Part shown: in pieces, positions 1 to 10,862 of the stretch | Position numbering within the stretch: the stretch's first letter is position 1 | Layout of the letters: every line of letters begins with the position of its first letter | Made by a program: the position numbers and the translations under genes | The notes under the pieces: generated by a model | Database searches by the model: none | What the model was told of the DNA's origin: nothing | What the model saw: the letters and a program-made list of their open reading frames with translations, nothing else | From: Nematostella vectensis | Lineage: Eukaryota > Cnidaria > Anthozoa > Actiniaria > Edwardsiidae | DNA: 64,000 bases | Assembly: GCF_932526225.1 (NCBI RefSeq) | Contig: NC_064037.1 | Coordinates: forward strand, 4,670,703-4,734,702 | Reading direction: 5' to 3'

Positions 1-639
1 AAAGCAACTAGAACCTATTGCTAGCCATTCGATATACACGATCAACAAAGCGTAATGGGAAATTTATGTTTTAGCTAGAAAACTTGATGTATCTCTTTAT
101 GTACTGAAATTTTCCAGTTGATTCGGTCGGCATATTCAGGAGAGTGCTTTTTTTTTGTCTTTCTTTTAAGAGTCTTTTTAGTGGTGCTAATATTTGTGTG
201 AACTGGTGAGTTTATTTCTGATGTTTAGAAGATCATTCAAGCCGATAAATGCAAATTTATATATACTTTATGTAAAGCCACGAAAACTTCATTTAGAGCT
301 TGAAAATCTTTTAGAAAAAAACTTACCTGATGAGTTTCTTTCCAAAGGTTTGAACCGTTATGAATATTGAATCGTCTTTAATGGTTTTTTAACTTGGCTT
401 ATTAGAAAATCATCAGTGTCGCATGGCGAGCTTCGATAAGCACCTATGGCGTCACGGTTAATTGAATTAAAGGGCTGGGATCCATCGGCAAGTCATGTCA
501 ACAGTCGATGATGTAGACGTCTTCCACCATCTGATGTGTCTAGGAATAGCTATTGGCGCGCTGATTTCCCCGACAGATCTAAGCGAGATTTGTGATAAAC
601 TAAACCAGGCAAAGGCATCCCATACCACAGCGTATACCA
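1..639. other. Intergenic, no recognised gene
   Basis: AT-rich sequence without convincing coding potential. An open stretch from 495 runs into the satellite that starts near 640; its first 45 or so codons match no family I recognise, so I do not call it a gene. Confidence 0.4.
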
Positions 640-755
640 AGCCCACGTTTAGTGCATTAAGAGACCAAACACAGGTATACCAAGCCCTTTGTGCATTACG
701 AGACCAGGCACAGGTATACCAAGCCCACGTTTTGTGCAATAAGAGACCAAGCACA
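640..755. repeat. 43-bp satellite, left block
   Basis: About three copies of a unit built on GAGACCAAGCACAGGTATAC followed by CAAGCCCACGTTTTGTGCAATAA, some copies shortened to about 38 bp. The array stops abruptly at 755 and resumes at about 8850, so it was apparently split by the element between. Diverged copies also occur near 13190-13320. Confidence 0.85.
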
Positions 756-764
756 CACTGTAAA

Positions 765-1080
765 ACCGGAATGGTTAAATCAACCAAAAAAAATTGGTTA
801 AAATTTGATTCTGTGGTAACCAATTTAGAACTGGTTGTTTGAACCAGTTTTAAATGGTTGTTTTATTTGGTTAATTTAACCAATATGTAATTGGTTATTT
901 TCACTATAGTAAATGGTTATTCCAACCAATATACATTGGTTATTTTACCAATAAATATTGGTTAATTCAACCATAAAAAATGGTTAAACAAATGAGTCTG
1001 TGGTAACCAAATAAAATTGGTTAAAAAAGCAGGATTTAACCAATTATAAATTGGTTCAAATAACTAACTCTGTCAAGAAA
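765..1080. repeat. Left subterminal AACCAAT/ATTGGTT array
   Basis: Roughly twenty AACCA or TGGTT motifs in both orientations, spaced irregularly and often forming short palindromes. The right arm at 8450-8840 carries the same arrangement. Such arrays are typical transposase-binding zones of CACTA-like elements; the binding role is inferred. Confidence 0.65.
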
Positions 1081-2296
1081 TGACCAGTAAACTTTTGGTT
1101 AAAACTACCACACAAGAATTATGACAGTAGATGCGACTTTAATCAAAGAATTATACAAGTTTCAGCCAACAAGAATATACAAACTAATGAAAATACCAAG
1201 TACTCTAGGTACATCTTGATTGTAGGAGAGACATGGTTGTTTTCTTTTACATAATTTTAGGTTTTTTATATTTCATAAACAGTAAAGTACAGTAATGCAG
1301 CCTAATTTTCCCCTTTGTGATTTGTCAAGAAAGGCCACCATTTTTTGTGGGTCCACCAAACTAGATTTTGGTGAAGTACAAAAATTATTTTTGCTTAGCT
1401 CTTGAGTTAGAGTTTTAATCTATGGGATCTGAGAAACAAAAAAGTTGGCCTAATAATAAGCTTTAAAGACATTCCTGTTTTGCCGTACTGATCTCTGTAG
1501 CAAACATGGGGACTTATCTATAAGTTGGAATGCTGCTTGAAACAGTACTTCAGGACACCATGAAGCTAATGTTCTGAAGCAACAAAGCATAAATCTTAGA
1601 ACTAGCAGAATGGCACAAAAAACTGATCACACAGCACACGATACACTCAAACTAGCATTCAACACATATTGATTTAAAGATAGGCTTCTATTTTATAATA
1701 CACATAGTAATTCAATGTGTATAAAGGGTTTAAAAATTAAGTAGAGCACTACTAACTTGAATTCTAAAGGAGACAAAAGAGGCCTGAGTAATAAAGGGTT
1801 TGGAATTACCTTGGTCAATTTAAAAAGTTATTTCTATACATATGTTTACACATAAAAACTAAAACAAAGCTAGTGGTGAGTTTGAGTTATATCAGTTTTA
1901 AGAGTTATCAGTTAAAATTTCTAAATAATCTAGTTATTTCAGCTAGAGTAATCAGGAATCTTCTTATATTTCTATGTTTGCATAGTGCTGCCTTGACAAA
2001 TGTTGCTCTTAAGGACATACAAATATGTTTGTCAATAATTGAAATCACTGCCATGCAAGCATGCTTTACAATGTGGCTAAAACATTTTTATAAAACGTGA
2101 GCATGTGCACTTGCTATGATTACTTAAGATTAAAGATGTTCTTAGGAATTTCATGCTCTGAATTGTTAAGTAAGAAGCCTGCAATATGTGAATGTTTCAT
2201 GGAAATGTTTGATCCCATTCAAATGTAAGGGAATTGTAGAATGAAGTGCCATGTTGTACAACTGGTCAGGCCTTAAGAGCATAGCTGCCAATCTAA

Positions 2297-2300
<4 letters not shown>
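1081..2300. other. AT-rich interior of the composite element, no gene
   Basis: No convincing coding exon or recognisable domain. A 75-codon open stretch at 1873-2100 has no family resemblance. A run of about 27 A ends near 2328. Confidence 0.4.
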
Positions 2301-2330
<30 letters not shown>

Positions 2331-2335
2331 AGAGC

Positions 2336-3515
2336 TGTCAGGACCGAAATGATCCCAGGACCCGAAATGATCCCCAAAAGTACCCCAACTGATCGCGGGA
2401 CCCGATACCGAGGATTCCCCGAAATCAACCCAACGGAATTGCGGTAATGGACAAAGGGAAAGCAGAAGAAAGCACTTCCAATTCTTAAAGAATAATTAAG
2501 GGTTGACAGCGAATCTATTTCTAAATAACATGACTTAAAAAACTTAAATTCCAATACAATACTTCTATTTATTACATTGCCCCAGCGGTAAACCCATAAA
2601 CAGAGTCCAAAACAAATACACTACTTTTAATTGCTACTGAAAGGAGTACAACATAAACATAGCACAGCCAAAACACAGTCTAGCTCAGAACAACCAAACT
2701 TTTGACCTTCAAACATTTGCAGTTCCAACACATGACTCTGACACTATAAATCTCATTTCCGGTAAACATCACCCCTAAAAATCTATATTAATTTGACAAC
2801 CAAACATTTATTCCCCCACGAAATCCATGTTCACACGAGCAAATATTTACCGACAGCCGGTTTGGCAGAGAAGATGGAATGACTAAAGCACACTGAGTAA
2901 TGCACTCGAACAACCCTTTTACTACTGTTGCAAAATATTAAGAGATGTGGCTTTTGTTGAAAGCAATATGTGAGTTTTGAATTTCCTTATGTAGTAGTGC
3001 GTACACCACTGCATGATTTCTCTCTATCTCTCTTTATGACAGGTCTTTCATTCACCGAACACAAACAAATATTTTCCTACGGGAAAGCAGAGGCATTTCT
3101 AATCTGTGGAGACTTTCTTTTATGGCTTGTTATGTATAAATGATTTATTAATGCCTGGTTCTTCAAATTACCATCACGGGAATTTTAATTTGGCCCCAAT
3201 TGCTGACTCAACTAAGCTGTCGAAAGCTGTATTCCCCGCGCAGTCGTACATAAAAATCTTAATACTATGGTTTTAGTTAATTCAAATTTCTGGATAGTAA
3301 CAAAAATGACGCTAAAATGTTTCATATGTTTTTAAAACTGAAAGCCAATCCTTCCACATTCCTTTTGTTTGTCCATTACTGCAATTCCGTGGGATTCATT
3401 TCGGGGACTCCTGGGGATAGTTTCGGGTCCCGGTATCAGTTGGGGTACTTTTGGGGATCATTTTGGGTCCTGGGATCGTTTCAGGTCCTGGGATCATTTC
3501 GGGTCCTGTACAGAG
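2336..3515. mobile_element. Nested 1.2-kb inverted-repeat element
   Basis: The left arm (about 2336-2460) and right arm (about 3360-3513) are imperfect inverted copies built from GGACCCGAAATGATCCC-type units, and both arms end at the shared sequence GGAATTGCGGTAATGGACAAA. The interior has no coding potential. It looks like a non-autonomous DNA transposon with long terminal inverted repeats; superfamily unknown. Confidence 0.65.
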
Positions 3516-4250
3516 CCAGTGCGGGTAAATACAGAGAATGTATGTACATCACAAAAATTAGCCTGGTGATGAGGTCCAAAATCTTGTTACACCCGCCTAA
3601 TGCAGGTGAGTTGACAGCTATGTAAAAGAAAACTAATCCATTGCATCTTATGAATAGGGTCATATGGCTTATTAGCTTCTTCGATCATTTTAGTAATCAC
3701 TTGCATGTCAGTATAATCAAGCTAAGTATAAACTTATTAACTTATTTTTTCATACTGGAAGTTAAATCTGAAAATTTTCTTATTCCTTGAAGATACTTTT
3801 ACGGCACAAGGGAATGCTAGTATTTGGTTAAACTGATTTCATACTCTGTCTCAAAATCTCGAACACATGTTTTTTTTTTTCATAATAAAACATTGATTCA
3901 CAACTGCAAGCATTACAACTTATAGTGCTGATTTCAGTAGTTTGTACAGCAAAATACGCATCGAATTGAATAAATTGAAACAAGCGTTATAGAAACAAAC
4001 GCCAAGGTACTTTCGGGGAAGGTACAGAATCACAACAAAAGCAAGTTCACTTGAATGATGCGAAGAAACCGATGCGAAACATATACTTTTATATCAAATT
4101 TGCCAAGGCGATACTTATTATACAAGAAATAGCACAGCTCACTAAAACAAACAGCCGTGAAATATCTAAGTAGTAAAATAAGAAGAGTAAGTCTCTCAGA
4201 ATTTCGAATAGCGACATGTGAGTCAAGCTAAACTGCAAACTTGAATTTGT
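3516..4250. other. No gene seen
   Basis: Non-coding AT-rich sequence between the nested element and the LINE 3' end. Nothing further is recognised. Confidence 0.4.
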
Positions 4251-7200
4251 GAAGTTTTCACATTTATTTATATTTATATATTGTAATCCGCAAAGCGTGA
4301 GCATGAGGCGGATATATAAAATTACAATAACAAAAGGAAATGAAATAAATGTAAAAGGAAAAAGAATACAAAATAAAGTAATAATGTAACACTACTGTCT
4401 CTTCATTTTAACATTATATGCAAAATTCACTGGATAACAGCTCCTTAAATTTAGCAAGAGTTGGTGCCTCTATTATGTTATTTGGCAGTAAGTTCCACTC
4501 TTTAAGCGAGCGGGTTAAAAAGCTAAATTTAGAAGTATTTGTGTTCGAAGGCAGGTTTATGAACCTCTTGGGGTGAGAGGAGCGAGTAGATTGCTTGCGA
4601 GTTTGTAGGAGATCTTTGGGAATATTTATGTTTACAAGGCCATACACCATTTTGTAGAACATAGTAAGTCTCGCCATCTTCCTTCGTAGCTGGAGGGAGG
4701 GCCATTTGAGTTCTTTTAGTAAGCCTGTCACAGTCCCTGGTTCATAAACGTAGCAGTTCTTTGCGAATCTTGCCGCTCTCCTTTGTACGCTCTCTAGGTC
4801 CTTTATTTGCTTCTGGACATGTGGATCCCACACACTAGAAGCAAATTCCACACGTGGGCGCACGAGGGTAGTGTACGCTCTTTCTCGAACAAAATCAGGG
4901 CAAGCCCCAAGATTTCTCCTTATAAAACCGAGTGATTTGTTAGCCTTTCCAACAATATTAGTGACATGAGTGTTCCAGTTCAGATTTGAGGACAACTCTA
5001 CACCCAAGTATGGGTGGCTCTGAACAGCTTTTAATGGAGTCCCACCCAGCGTGTAATTATAAACAATGGGAGACTTGGATCTATGTATTCTGATAATATT
5101 ACACTTGTCGGCGTTGAATGACATTTGCCATGTTTTAGACCATTTAAAAAGGAGATCAAGGTCTTTCTGAATAACTGCTGCACTCTGTGGGCCTTCGATT
5201 AGGCCATATAAGATGGTGTCATCCGCAAAAAGTCTAATACGTGAAGTAATCCCTGAGTTGATGTCATTGATGAACAAGAGGAACATCAGTGGTCCCAGGA
5301 CAGTCCCTTGGGGGACCCCTGATGTGACTCTGGTTGATTTTGATGTCTCCCCCTCTACAACAACTGTTTGATTTCTGTGGATTAGCCAAGACCTGACCCA
5401 CGTAAGTGGCTTTCCACGGATACCGTAAAAATCAAGTTTCTGAAGCAGACGCCCATGGGCAACCCTATCAAAAGCCTTTGAGAAATCAAGTAGAATGCAG
5501 TCAGTTTGGTTTCCTTGGTCAAGATTGTAACACAGTTCGTGGAGCACAGTGATGAGTTGCGTCTCGCAGGAATACTTTTTCCTGAAGCCATGTTGTATAT
5601 GTAGGAGGATATTATTGCTGTCGAGATGGGACATTAGGTGGCGAAACAAAATGTGTTCCATGATTTTACAAGTGATTGACGTTAAAGATATAGGACGATA
5701 GTTAGAAGCTAGGGACTTATTCCCTTTCTTAAAAATTGCATGAATGTTAGCATTGCACCAATCCTTGGGAATCTGCCCAGTAAGAAGTGAGTAGGTGAAC
5801 AGCTTTTGCAAAAAGGGGGCCAGCTCTTCAGCGGCAGTTTTTAGTATCCAACAAGGGATTTGATCGGGTCCACTAGCTTTGTGCACATCAACACTCTTTA
5901 GGAGCTTAGCAATACCACGTGTGTCAAACTGCAGATCAGCGATGTCAGGGAAGGGTGATATAGGCAGCACTGGGAGGTTGGATGTGTCCTCAACTGTAAA
6001 AACTGATTTGAATTGATTGCTTAAAATCTCAGCTTTGGTCTTGCTGTCTGTGATGACATTGCCATCAGGCGTTTCTCGTAAACCAGCAACTCCCACCGTA
6101 TCCCTGCGCCTAGACTTGACAAAGGACCAAAATCGTTTACCCATAGATGGCTTTTTGTCTTGTTCTGGAGGTTCGAGCAGGTTGGCAATATATGAGTGAT
6201 ATGATTCTCTTAATTGTTCTTTGACTTTGGCTCTGAGCTTTTTAAATTTCATCCAGTCAGACTGGCGTTGTGTGGTTTTGGCCCTATTGTAGAGCCTTTG
6301 CTTCTTCCTAATGGCTCTTCTGATTTCGCCGGTCATCCAGGGTACATTCCAACGACCAGATAAATGCTTGTGAGGGATATAAGTGTCCATAATGCTAGAA
6401 AGCGTGTCCTTGAAAAAAGCCCAGTATGTTTCAATAGGCTGGTCCCATTCCTGCCAATCAGGGGCTAGTGCATTAGCAACGGCTGCCCTTAGACCATAGA
6501 CATCAGCCTTCTTATAGAAGAAAACCTTGCGGGGTTTTTTCTTGGGTGTACGTGTTTTTAGATTGACAGTGGATAGGACTATGCTGTGGTCACTCATGCC
6601 ATTGAGCACCTCAGTCCTGGAGATCAGATCCGGATTAGTTGTCAGCACCAGATCGAGGATGTTGTTTTCTCTAGTTGGCTCTGTTACACCTTGGGACAGA
6701 GAATGTTCATGGATGGTATCAATAAAGGCTTGATTAACCAGAACTCCATATTGGGGGTTAGCCTTAACAATATATTTATTCTCACAGTCCGTGCAGTCCC
6801 AGGAGATATCAGGTAGATTAAAATCTGCAGTGACTAGGACGTTAGGCAAACAAGGGCTTGATGTGATTTTGTTCAATGTTGAGTCTAGGGAGTAAATAGA
6901 CTCGGGCTGGCGGTCTGGGGTTCTGTACATACACCCATTATATAATGGCTTGGTGCCAGCAATTTCAATTTTGCACCATACAGACTCAACATGTTCATCC
7001 TCAAGTGAGTGGATTCTAGAAGATATAATAGAATCCTGCTTTGTTGCAACCAGAACACCTCCACCTCCACATTTCCTGTCTTGACGATAGATTTCATAAC
7101 CCTGAAGCCCTAGTTCAGCTGTAAGGACATTGTCGTCAATATGAGTTTCAGTGGCATTGATGATATCAGGTTTGAAGGTATCCACAAGGGACTGAAGTTC

Positions 7201-7925
7201 ACATCTCTTCCTCTCACTTCTCAAACTTCGACAATTAACTGTCAAAATAGACAGGGAGTGCTTCCTTATAGGTTTAGATGATTGAGAACATGATGTTGTG
7301 GAGTCGGGTGAATACTGCTGATCGCCAGGAGACGAAGAAAGGAGAGGAGGGCCCAGAGTGGTATCAGAGGAATCAAGACACGAGAACTGGTTTGAACATT
7401 GGACCATAGCGAAGGAGTCCAAGAGGGAGCTCGAGAAATTGGGCATCCCGCAGGCGCAACATTCCCAGACGCAAGATGAATTGGCGAGAGCGTCATATAT
7501 AATCGTGTTCATGTTCAGGCAACGAATATGAGACCAAATATCACAAAAGTCACATTGAATTCCTCGCTGGTTTATCCGTACCGGTTTGCTGCAGATTCCG
7601 CAAGGGAATTTGTAGTTAAGGCTAGGATTTGGCTCGACAGAACCACTCAGCAGGAGTAAGGACAGAAGCGTGAAGAGTTTGGGCCGTTTTAAATCCAAGA
7701 TGGCGGGCCTTGTAGCAGATACCCGGAGACGATGTAGAGCCTCTAATCCGATTGTTTCGGATGCATTGAACGCCGAATGCTTTCCCTGTGTTATTAACAA
7801 GCATTTCTTGTTTGATTTATCTTGGTTCGTACGAATATTAAGAGAGTAACAGGCGATGGTAAGCAATATCAAAGGAGCTACAAAATCCATGGCCGCCATG
7901 GCCGACGACCGCTGACCGTAAAAAA
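4250..7925 (-). mobile_element. Near-full-length LINE
   Basis: The mobile unit around the 1161-aa frame. On the minus strand the 3' untranslated tail runs from 4413 to about 4250 and ends in short ATAAATAT repeats, as is usual for CR1/L2 3' ends. The 5' side is bounded by an A run at about 7919-7938 (plus strand). It sits inside the 756-8847 composite element. I could not define a target-site duplication. Confidence 0.7.
4414..7899 (-). CDS. CR1/L2-type non-LTR retrotransposon polyprotein (endonuclease and reverse transcriptase)
   Basis: An uninterrupted 1161-codon frame. Residues about 100-150 form a PHD-like C4HC3 zinc finger (CGIC, CDFC, SHIRC, CCAC). An apurinic-type endonuclease follows at about 215-455, with ILTVNCRSL, the catalytic TETHID and a terminal SDHS motif. 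The reverse transcriptase spans about 690-960 with YRPISL, DFSKAFD, SGVPQGTVLGP and the catalytic FADD at about 890. The rest is the usual LINE C-terminal region. This order fits a CR1/L2-like LINE with a single fused frame. Translation may start at residue 1 or 4, both in Kozak-like GCCATGG context. The absence of stops suggests a young copy that may have been active; its 3' tail runs to about 4250. Confidence 0.9.
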   Translation of the reverse strand: MAAMDFVAPLILLTIACYSLNIRTNQDKSNKKCLLITQGKHSAFNASETIGLEALHRLRVSATRPAILDLKRPKLFTLLSLLLLSGSVEPNPSLNYKFPCGICSKPVRINQRGIQCDFCDIWSHIRCLNMNTIIYDALANSSCVWECCACGMPNFSSSLLDSFAMVQCSNQFSCLDSSDTTLGPPLLSSSPGDQQYSPDSTTSCSQSSKPIRKHSLSILTVNCRSLRSERKRCELQSLVDTFKPDIINATETHIDDNVLTAELGLQGYEIYRQDRKCGGGGVLVATKQDSIISSRIHSLEDEHVESVWCKIEIAGTKPLYNGCMYRTPDRQPESIYSLDSTLNKITSSPCLPNVLVTADFNLPDISWDCTDCENKYIVKANPQYGVLVNQAFIDTIHEHSLSQGVTEPTRENNILDLVLTTNPDLISRTEVLNGMSDHSIVLSTVNLKTRTPKKKPRKVFFYKKADVYGLRAAVANALAPDWQEWDQPIETYWAFFKDTLSSIMDTYIPHKHLSGRWNVPWMTGEIRRAIRKKQRLYNRAKTTQRQSDWMKFKKLRAKVKEQLRESYHSYIANLLEPPEQDKKPSMGKRFWSFVKSRRRDTVGVAGLRETPDGNVITDSKTKAEILSNQFKSVFTVEDTSNLPVLPISPFPDIADLQFDTRGIAKLLKSVDVHKASGPDQIPCWILKTAAEELAPFLQKLFTYSLLTGQIPKDWCNANIHAIFKKGNKSLASNYRPISLTSITCKIMEHILFRHLMSHLDSNNILLHIQHGFRKKYSCETQLITVLHELCYNLDQGNQTDCILLDFSKAFDRVAHGRLLQKLDFYGIRGKPLTWVRSWLIHRNQTVVVEGETSKSTRVTSGVPQGTVLGPLMFLLFINDINSGITSRIRLFADDTILYGLIEGPQSAAVIQKDLDLLFKWSKTWQMSFNADKCNIIRIHRSKSPIVYNYTLGGTPLKAVQSHPYLGVELSSNLNWNTHVTNIVGKANKSLGFIRRNLGACPDFVRERAYTTLVRPRVEFASSVWDPHVQKQIKDLESVQRRAARFAKNCYVYEPGTVTGLLKELKWPSLQLRRKMARLTMFYKMVYGLVNINIPKDLLQTRKQSTRSSHPKRFINLPSNTNTSKFSFLTRSLKEWNLLPNNIIEAPTLAKFKELLSSEFCI

Positions 7926-8050
7926 AAAAAAAAAAAAATTATCTTTACAGACTTACCTTTAATATTAAAGACTTTGCCATTGCATTGGCTTGCTAAAAGA
8001 GTTTAATTTTGCGTGGTTAATTAGAGGAACCTTCTTGCGTTAGTTTTACT

Positions 8051-8446
8051 TTAGCAGGCGTATTTTGAAAAGGTGTTAGAAAGGTACAGCGCATGCCCAG
8101 AACCGGCATCCTTTGCGGCCGCTTTCCTTTCGTTGGGTTGCCTGTGCTTACGGGAGCTCTCAACAGCGAATACTTCACCCTTTGAAATAAATAACGATGA
8201 GCAAGCATATACAGATACTACAAGTTGCTTTCCATAGATAAATGCTGCAATGTTTTGTACATAATGAGAGAACACCGACAACTCCGATTTAGAGGATTGA
8301 GCATTACCGATAATGCAAATGCGTGGACCTTGTACAGAAATATCCCGGATCAAAAATTCAGAAACGTGGTTAACGTGAACTCCAATCGATACATTGAAAC
8401 AGTCATCCATGGATAGTACTACAATATAGATAAGTATATTGGTCAC
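8051..8446 (-). CDS. Hypothetical 131-aa ORF in the composite element
   Basis: An open frame between the LINE 5' side and the right subterminal array. It has normal amino-acid composition with several cysteines, no recognised domain and no clear splice sites. It may be a remnant of the element's own gene or a chance frame. Confidence 0.15.
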   Translation of the reverse strand: MTNILIYIVVLSMDDCFNVSIGVHVNHVSEFLIRDISVQGPRICIIGNAQSSKSELSVFSHYVQNIAAFIYGKQLVVSVYACSSLFISKGEVFAVESSRKHRQPNERKAAAKDAGSGHALYLSNTFSKYAC

Positions 8447-8449
8447 AGG

Positions 8450-8840
8450 TTAAAATTCAACCTAAAGGAAATGGTTGATTTAACCCAATTCAATATTGGT
8501 TATAATATAATCGTTTGCCAATGGTTGGTTTAACCAAATGCGAATTGGTTGAAATAAAAAGTAATGATTGGTCAAAATAACCAATTACCAATGGTTGTCA
8601 ATTCAACCTAAAAGAAAATGGTCGATGTAACCAAATTTATTTTGGTTGCATTACTTACCAATTCTTAAATCGTCCAAACAACCATTTTAAAATTAGGCAA
8701 CAAGTTCAATCAATAAAAAATTTGGTTGATAAAACCAAACTTATTTTGGTTGTCATTTCAACCATTTATTTTTTGGTCGAGTCGACCAATTCCAATTGGT
8801 TCGAACCAATTTAAATTGGTTGAAACAACCATTTCGGTTT
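8450..8840. repeat. Right subterminal AACCAAT/ATTGGTT array
   Basis: The counterpart of 765-1080 in inverted orientation, with repeated AACCA and TGGTT motifs ending in AACCATTTCGGTTTTACAGTG. Confidence 0.65.
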
Positions 8841-8849
8841 TACAGTGCA

Positions 8850-9450
8850 AGTATACAAAGTCCTTTTAAGAGACCAAACACAGGTATACCAAGCCCACGT
8901 TTTGTGCAATAAGAGACCAAGCACAGGTATACCAAGCCCACGTTTAGTGCATTACGAGACCAAGCACAGGTATACCAAGCCCACGTTTTGTGCAATAAGA
9001 GACCAAGCACAGGTATACCAAGCCCTTTGTGCATTAAGAGACCAAACACAGGTATACCAAGCCCACGTTTTGTGCAATAAGAGACCAAGCACAGGTATAC
9101 CAAGCCCACGTTTAGTGCACGAGAGACCAAACACAGGTATACCAAGCCCAGGTTTTGTGCAATAAGAGACCAAACACAGGTATACCAAGCCCTCGTTTAG
9201 TGCAATAAGAGACCAAACACAGGTATACCAAGCCCTTTGTGCATTAAGAGACCAAACACGGTATACCAAGCCCTTGTTTAGTGCAATAAGAGACCAAACA
9301 CAGGTATACCAAGCCCTTTGTGCATTAAGAGACCAAACACGGTATACCAAGCCCTTGTTTAGTGCAATAAGAGACCAAACACAGGTATACCAAGTTTTGT
9401 GCAATAAGAGACAAAGCACAGGTATACCAAGCCCACGTTTTTTTGCGTTT
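8850..9450. repeat. 43-bp satellite, right block
   Basis: About 14 head-to-tail copies of the unit seen at 640-755, alternating a 43-bp form (CCCACGTTTTGTGCAATAA end) and a shorter form (CCCTTTGTGCATTAA end). It is the continuation of the left block across the inserted element. Confidence 0.9.
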
Positions 9451-10547
9451 AGAAACCAAGTACTGGTATCCCCTATTTCGCGAGTCTTCAATTTCGCGAT
9501 CGCTGAGAAAAAATGTGTTTATGTTGGACATTCGGAATTTGCGCCTTGCGCGTTCCCTAGAGGTTCACTCATGCCTATATATTTAGCTAATTACATTCGT
9601 CTTTCACTTGACCTTACCAGTTTGCATAACGCGTCGTTGTTTCCGGGGTTTATTTTTCCCCAGTCTTTGGCTAGTTGATACATGAACATGTTTGTATATT
9701 TTACATTACATCTATACTTGTAATATCGTCTCCAATAAACTGGTACGCGTCACTCCTCACACCTTGTGTGTTGTTTATGTAGAATATACAATATAAACAT
9801 TTTCTGTGCGAAGGATCGCAGAGACGAAGCACAGAATAGTGTTTTCAGGTGATTTTAATATTGAAATTGATCAGGCTTCTTTATTTTTTCCGTTAAACAA
9901 AACAATGAAGTAACCAACAACAGAATCAGGACCATATCAAGAAAATTTAGCCAAAAATTGTTTTTCCCAGACGCGGGCACTTCCATTTAAGGAAACTAAT
10001 ATATTCCTTATTTGGAAAACCTGCACGATTCTTATTATTTTTAGGGCTGCCGTACCGCAGGTGCTTCGCAAACTTTGTGAATTGTATTCAGAAGAGAAAA
10101 ACAGTGACTGTGACCATTTTAAGTCAATGGAGAAAGCTTAAAAAAAAACTAAAATTCCTCGGTACCAGACCTCTAAAACGACAACGGTTTCTTCATATGC
10201 AATATGAAGAAACAAAACCAACACGTTGCCCCTTTTTAAAGTCAGTAATAGACATGGGTTCTCGCTCCTGAGCTATTATCGATAGTTTCGGTACATGTCC
10301 TTACTAGGAGATCTCAATAGAACCTTCAATCTCAAGGATATCACCAGTAGGGGTGTGGCTGTGCCCCCAATACAATGTTTTCTTAATATTTCCCTCGTGC
10401 CCCCCCCCCCCCCCAATGATTCGAGGCCTGCTACGGCTATGAAGTGCCAACTGTTTGACAATTATTCCAATTATTCCTCGATGGCTATTGAATCAGAACC
10501 CAGAAAATTACTGATTTTTATTGTTATTGACTTGTTTTTACCCCTAG
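9451..10547. other. Intergenic or intronic, upstream of the homeodomain exon
   Basis: No coding exon found. In particular I see no segment resembling homeodomain residues 1-46. A short poly-C element sits at about 10345-10440. Confidence 0.4.
10345..10440. repeat. Poly-C dispersed repeat (CCTGCTACGGC family)
   Basis: GGGGTGTGGCTGTGCCCCCA is followed by a C run and then AGGCCTGCTACGGC. A related copy lies at 13588-13735 and a third diverged one at about 41440-41605. Probably a short non-autonomous DNA element. Confidence 0.5.
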
Positions 10548-10862
10548 ATGTGGTTTAAAAACAAAAGGCACAAGCTACGCTCGCAGGAGAGACGAGATGG
10601 CGGTTTCCTTGGGACCCCGTTGTCGATGAATTCTCAGCGTCTGGGCACGACCCTAGTTTTTCAGCTTTGCGGAGGAATGACCATAAGTACATTATACACG
10701 GGGTATGGGTACATGTCGCCGTTTGGTATCTACAACCATCCTTACCATCAGATGCCTACAAGTCGCCATGTAATGGCAGGTTACCCTAATATGTACAAGG
10801 AACCGAATCACTTTTTTGGCTATTCCTCATCCGCGCCTGCCTTTTCGTCACATCAGAAATAA
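10548..10862 (+). CDS. Last coding exon of a homeodomain gene (partial)
   Basis: A pyrimidine-rich acceptor (TTTTTACCCCTAG) opens directly onto codons for MWFKNKRHKLRSQ. This matches homeodomain helix 3 from position 47: W48, F49, K50, N51 and R53 are present, and N51 and R53 are the invariant DNA-contact residues. A phase-0 intron between residues 46 and 47 is a classic homeobox position, frequent in PRD-class genes. K50 recalls Otx/Gsc/Pitx specificity, but K52 and L56 are unusual. The tail of about 90 residues is Tyr/Pro/His-rich and ends at TAA overlapping AATAAA. The exon for residues 1-46 is not visible upstream. It may lie beyond the window or be lost, so this may be a real terminal exon or a relic. 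Confidence 0.6.
   Translation: MWFKNKRHKLRSQERRDGGFLGTPLSMNSQRLGTTLVFQLCGGMTISTLYTGYGYMSPFGIYNHPYHQMPTSRHVMAGYPNMYKEPNHFFGYSSSAPAFSSHQK

Larger units (their letters stand above)
756..8847. mobile_element. 8.1-kb composite element with CACTG terminal inverted repeats
   Basis: The left end reads CACTGTAAAACCGGAATGGTT and the right end is its near-exact reverse complement (AACCATTTCGGTTTTACAGTG ending at 8847). Both ends lie inside the same 43-bp satellite and are flanked by CA, which may be a 2-bp target duplication. Subterminal zones at 765-1080 and 8450-8840 hold many direct and inverted AACCAAT/ATTGGTT motifs, including AACCAATTTAAATTGGTT near the right end. CACTR termini with a 2-3 bp duplication are typical of CACTA/EnSpm elements, but no transposase is visible; the interior is filled by other repeats and a LINE. 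It could instead be two copies of a short element flanking unrelated DNA. Confidence 0.6.

Noticed and set aside
8850..9450. CRISPR-like array
   Set aside because: Units are contiguous tandem repeats without unique spacers, and the DNA is eukaryotic.
8840..9678. Frames in the 43-bp satellite on both strands
   Set aside because: Repeat-encoded, with no independent support.
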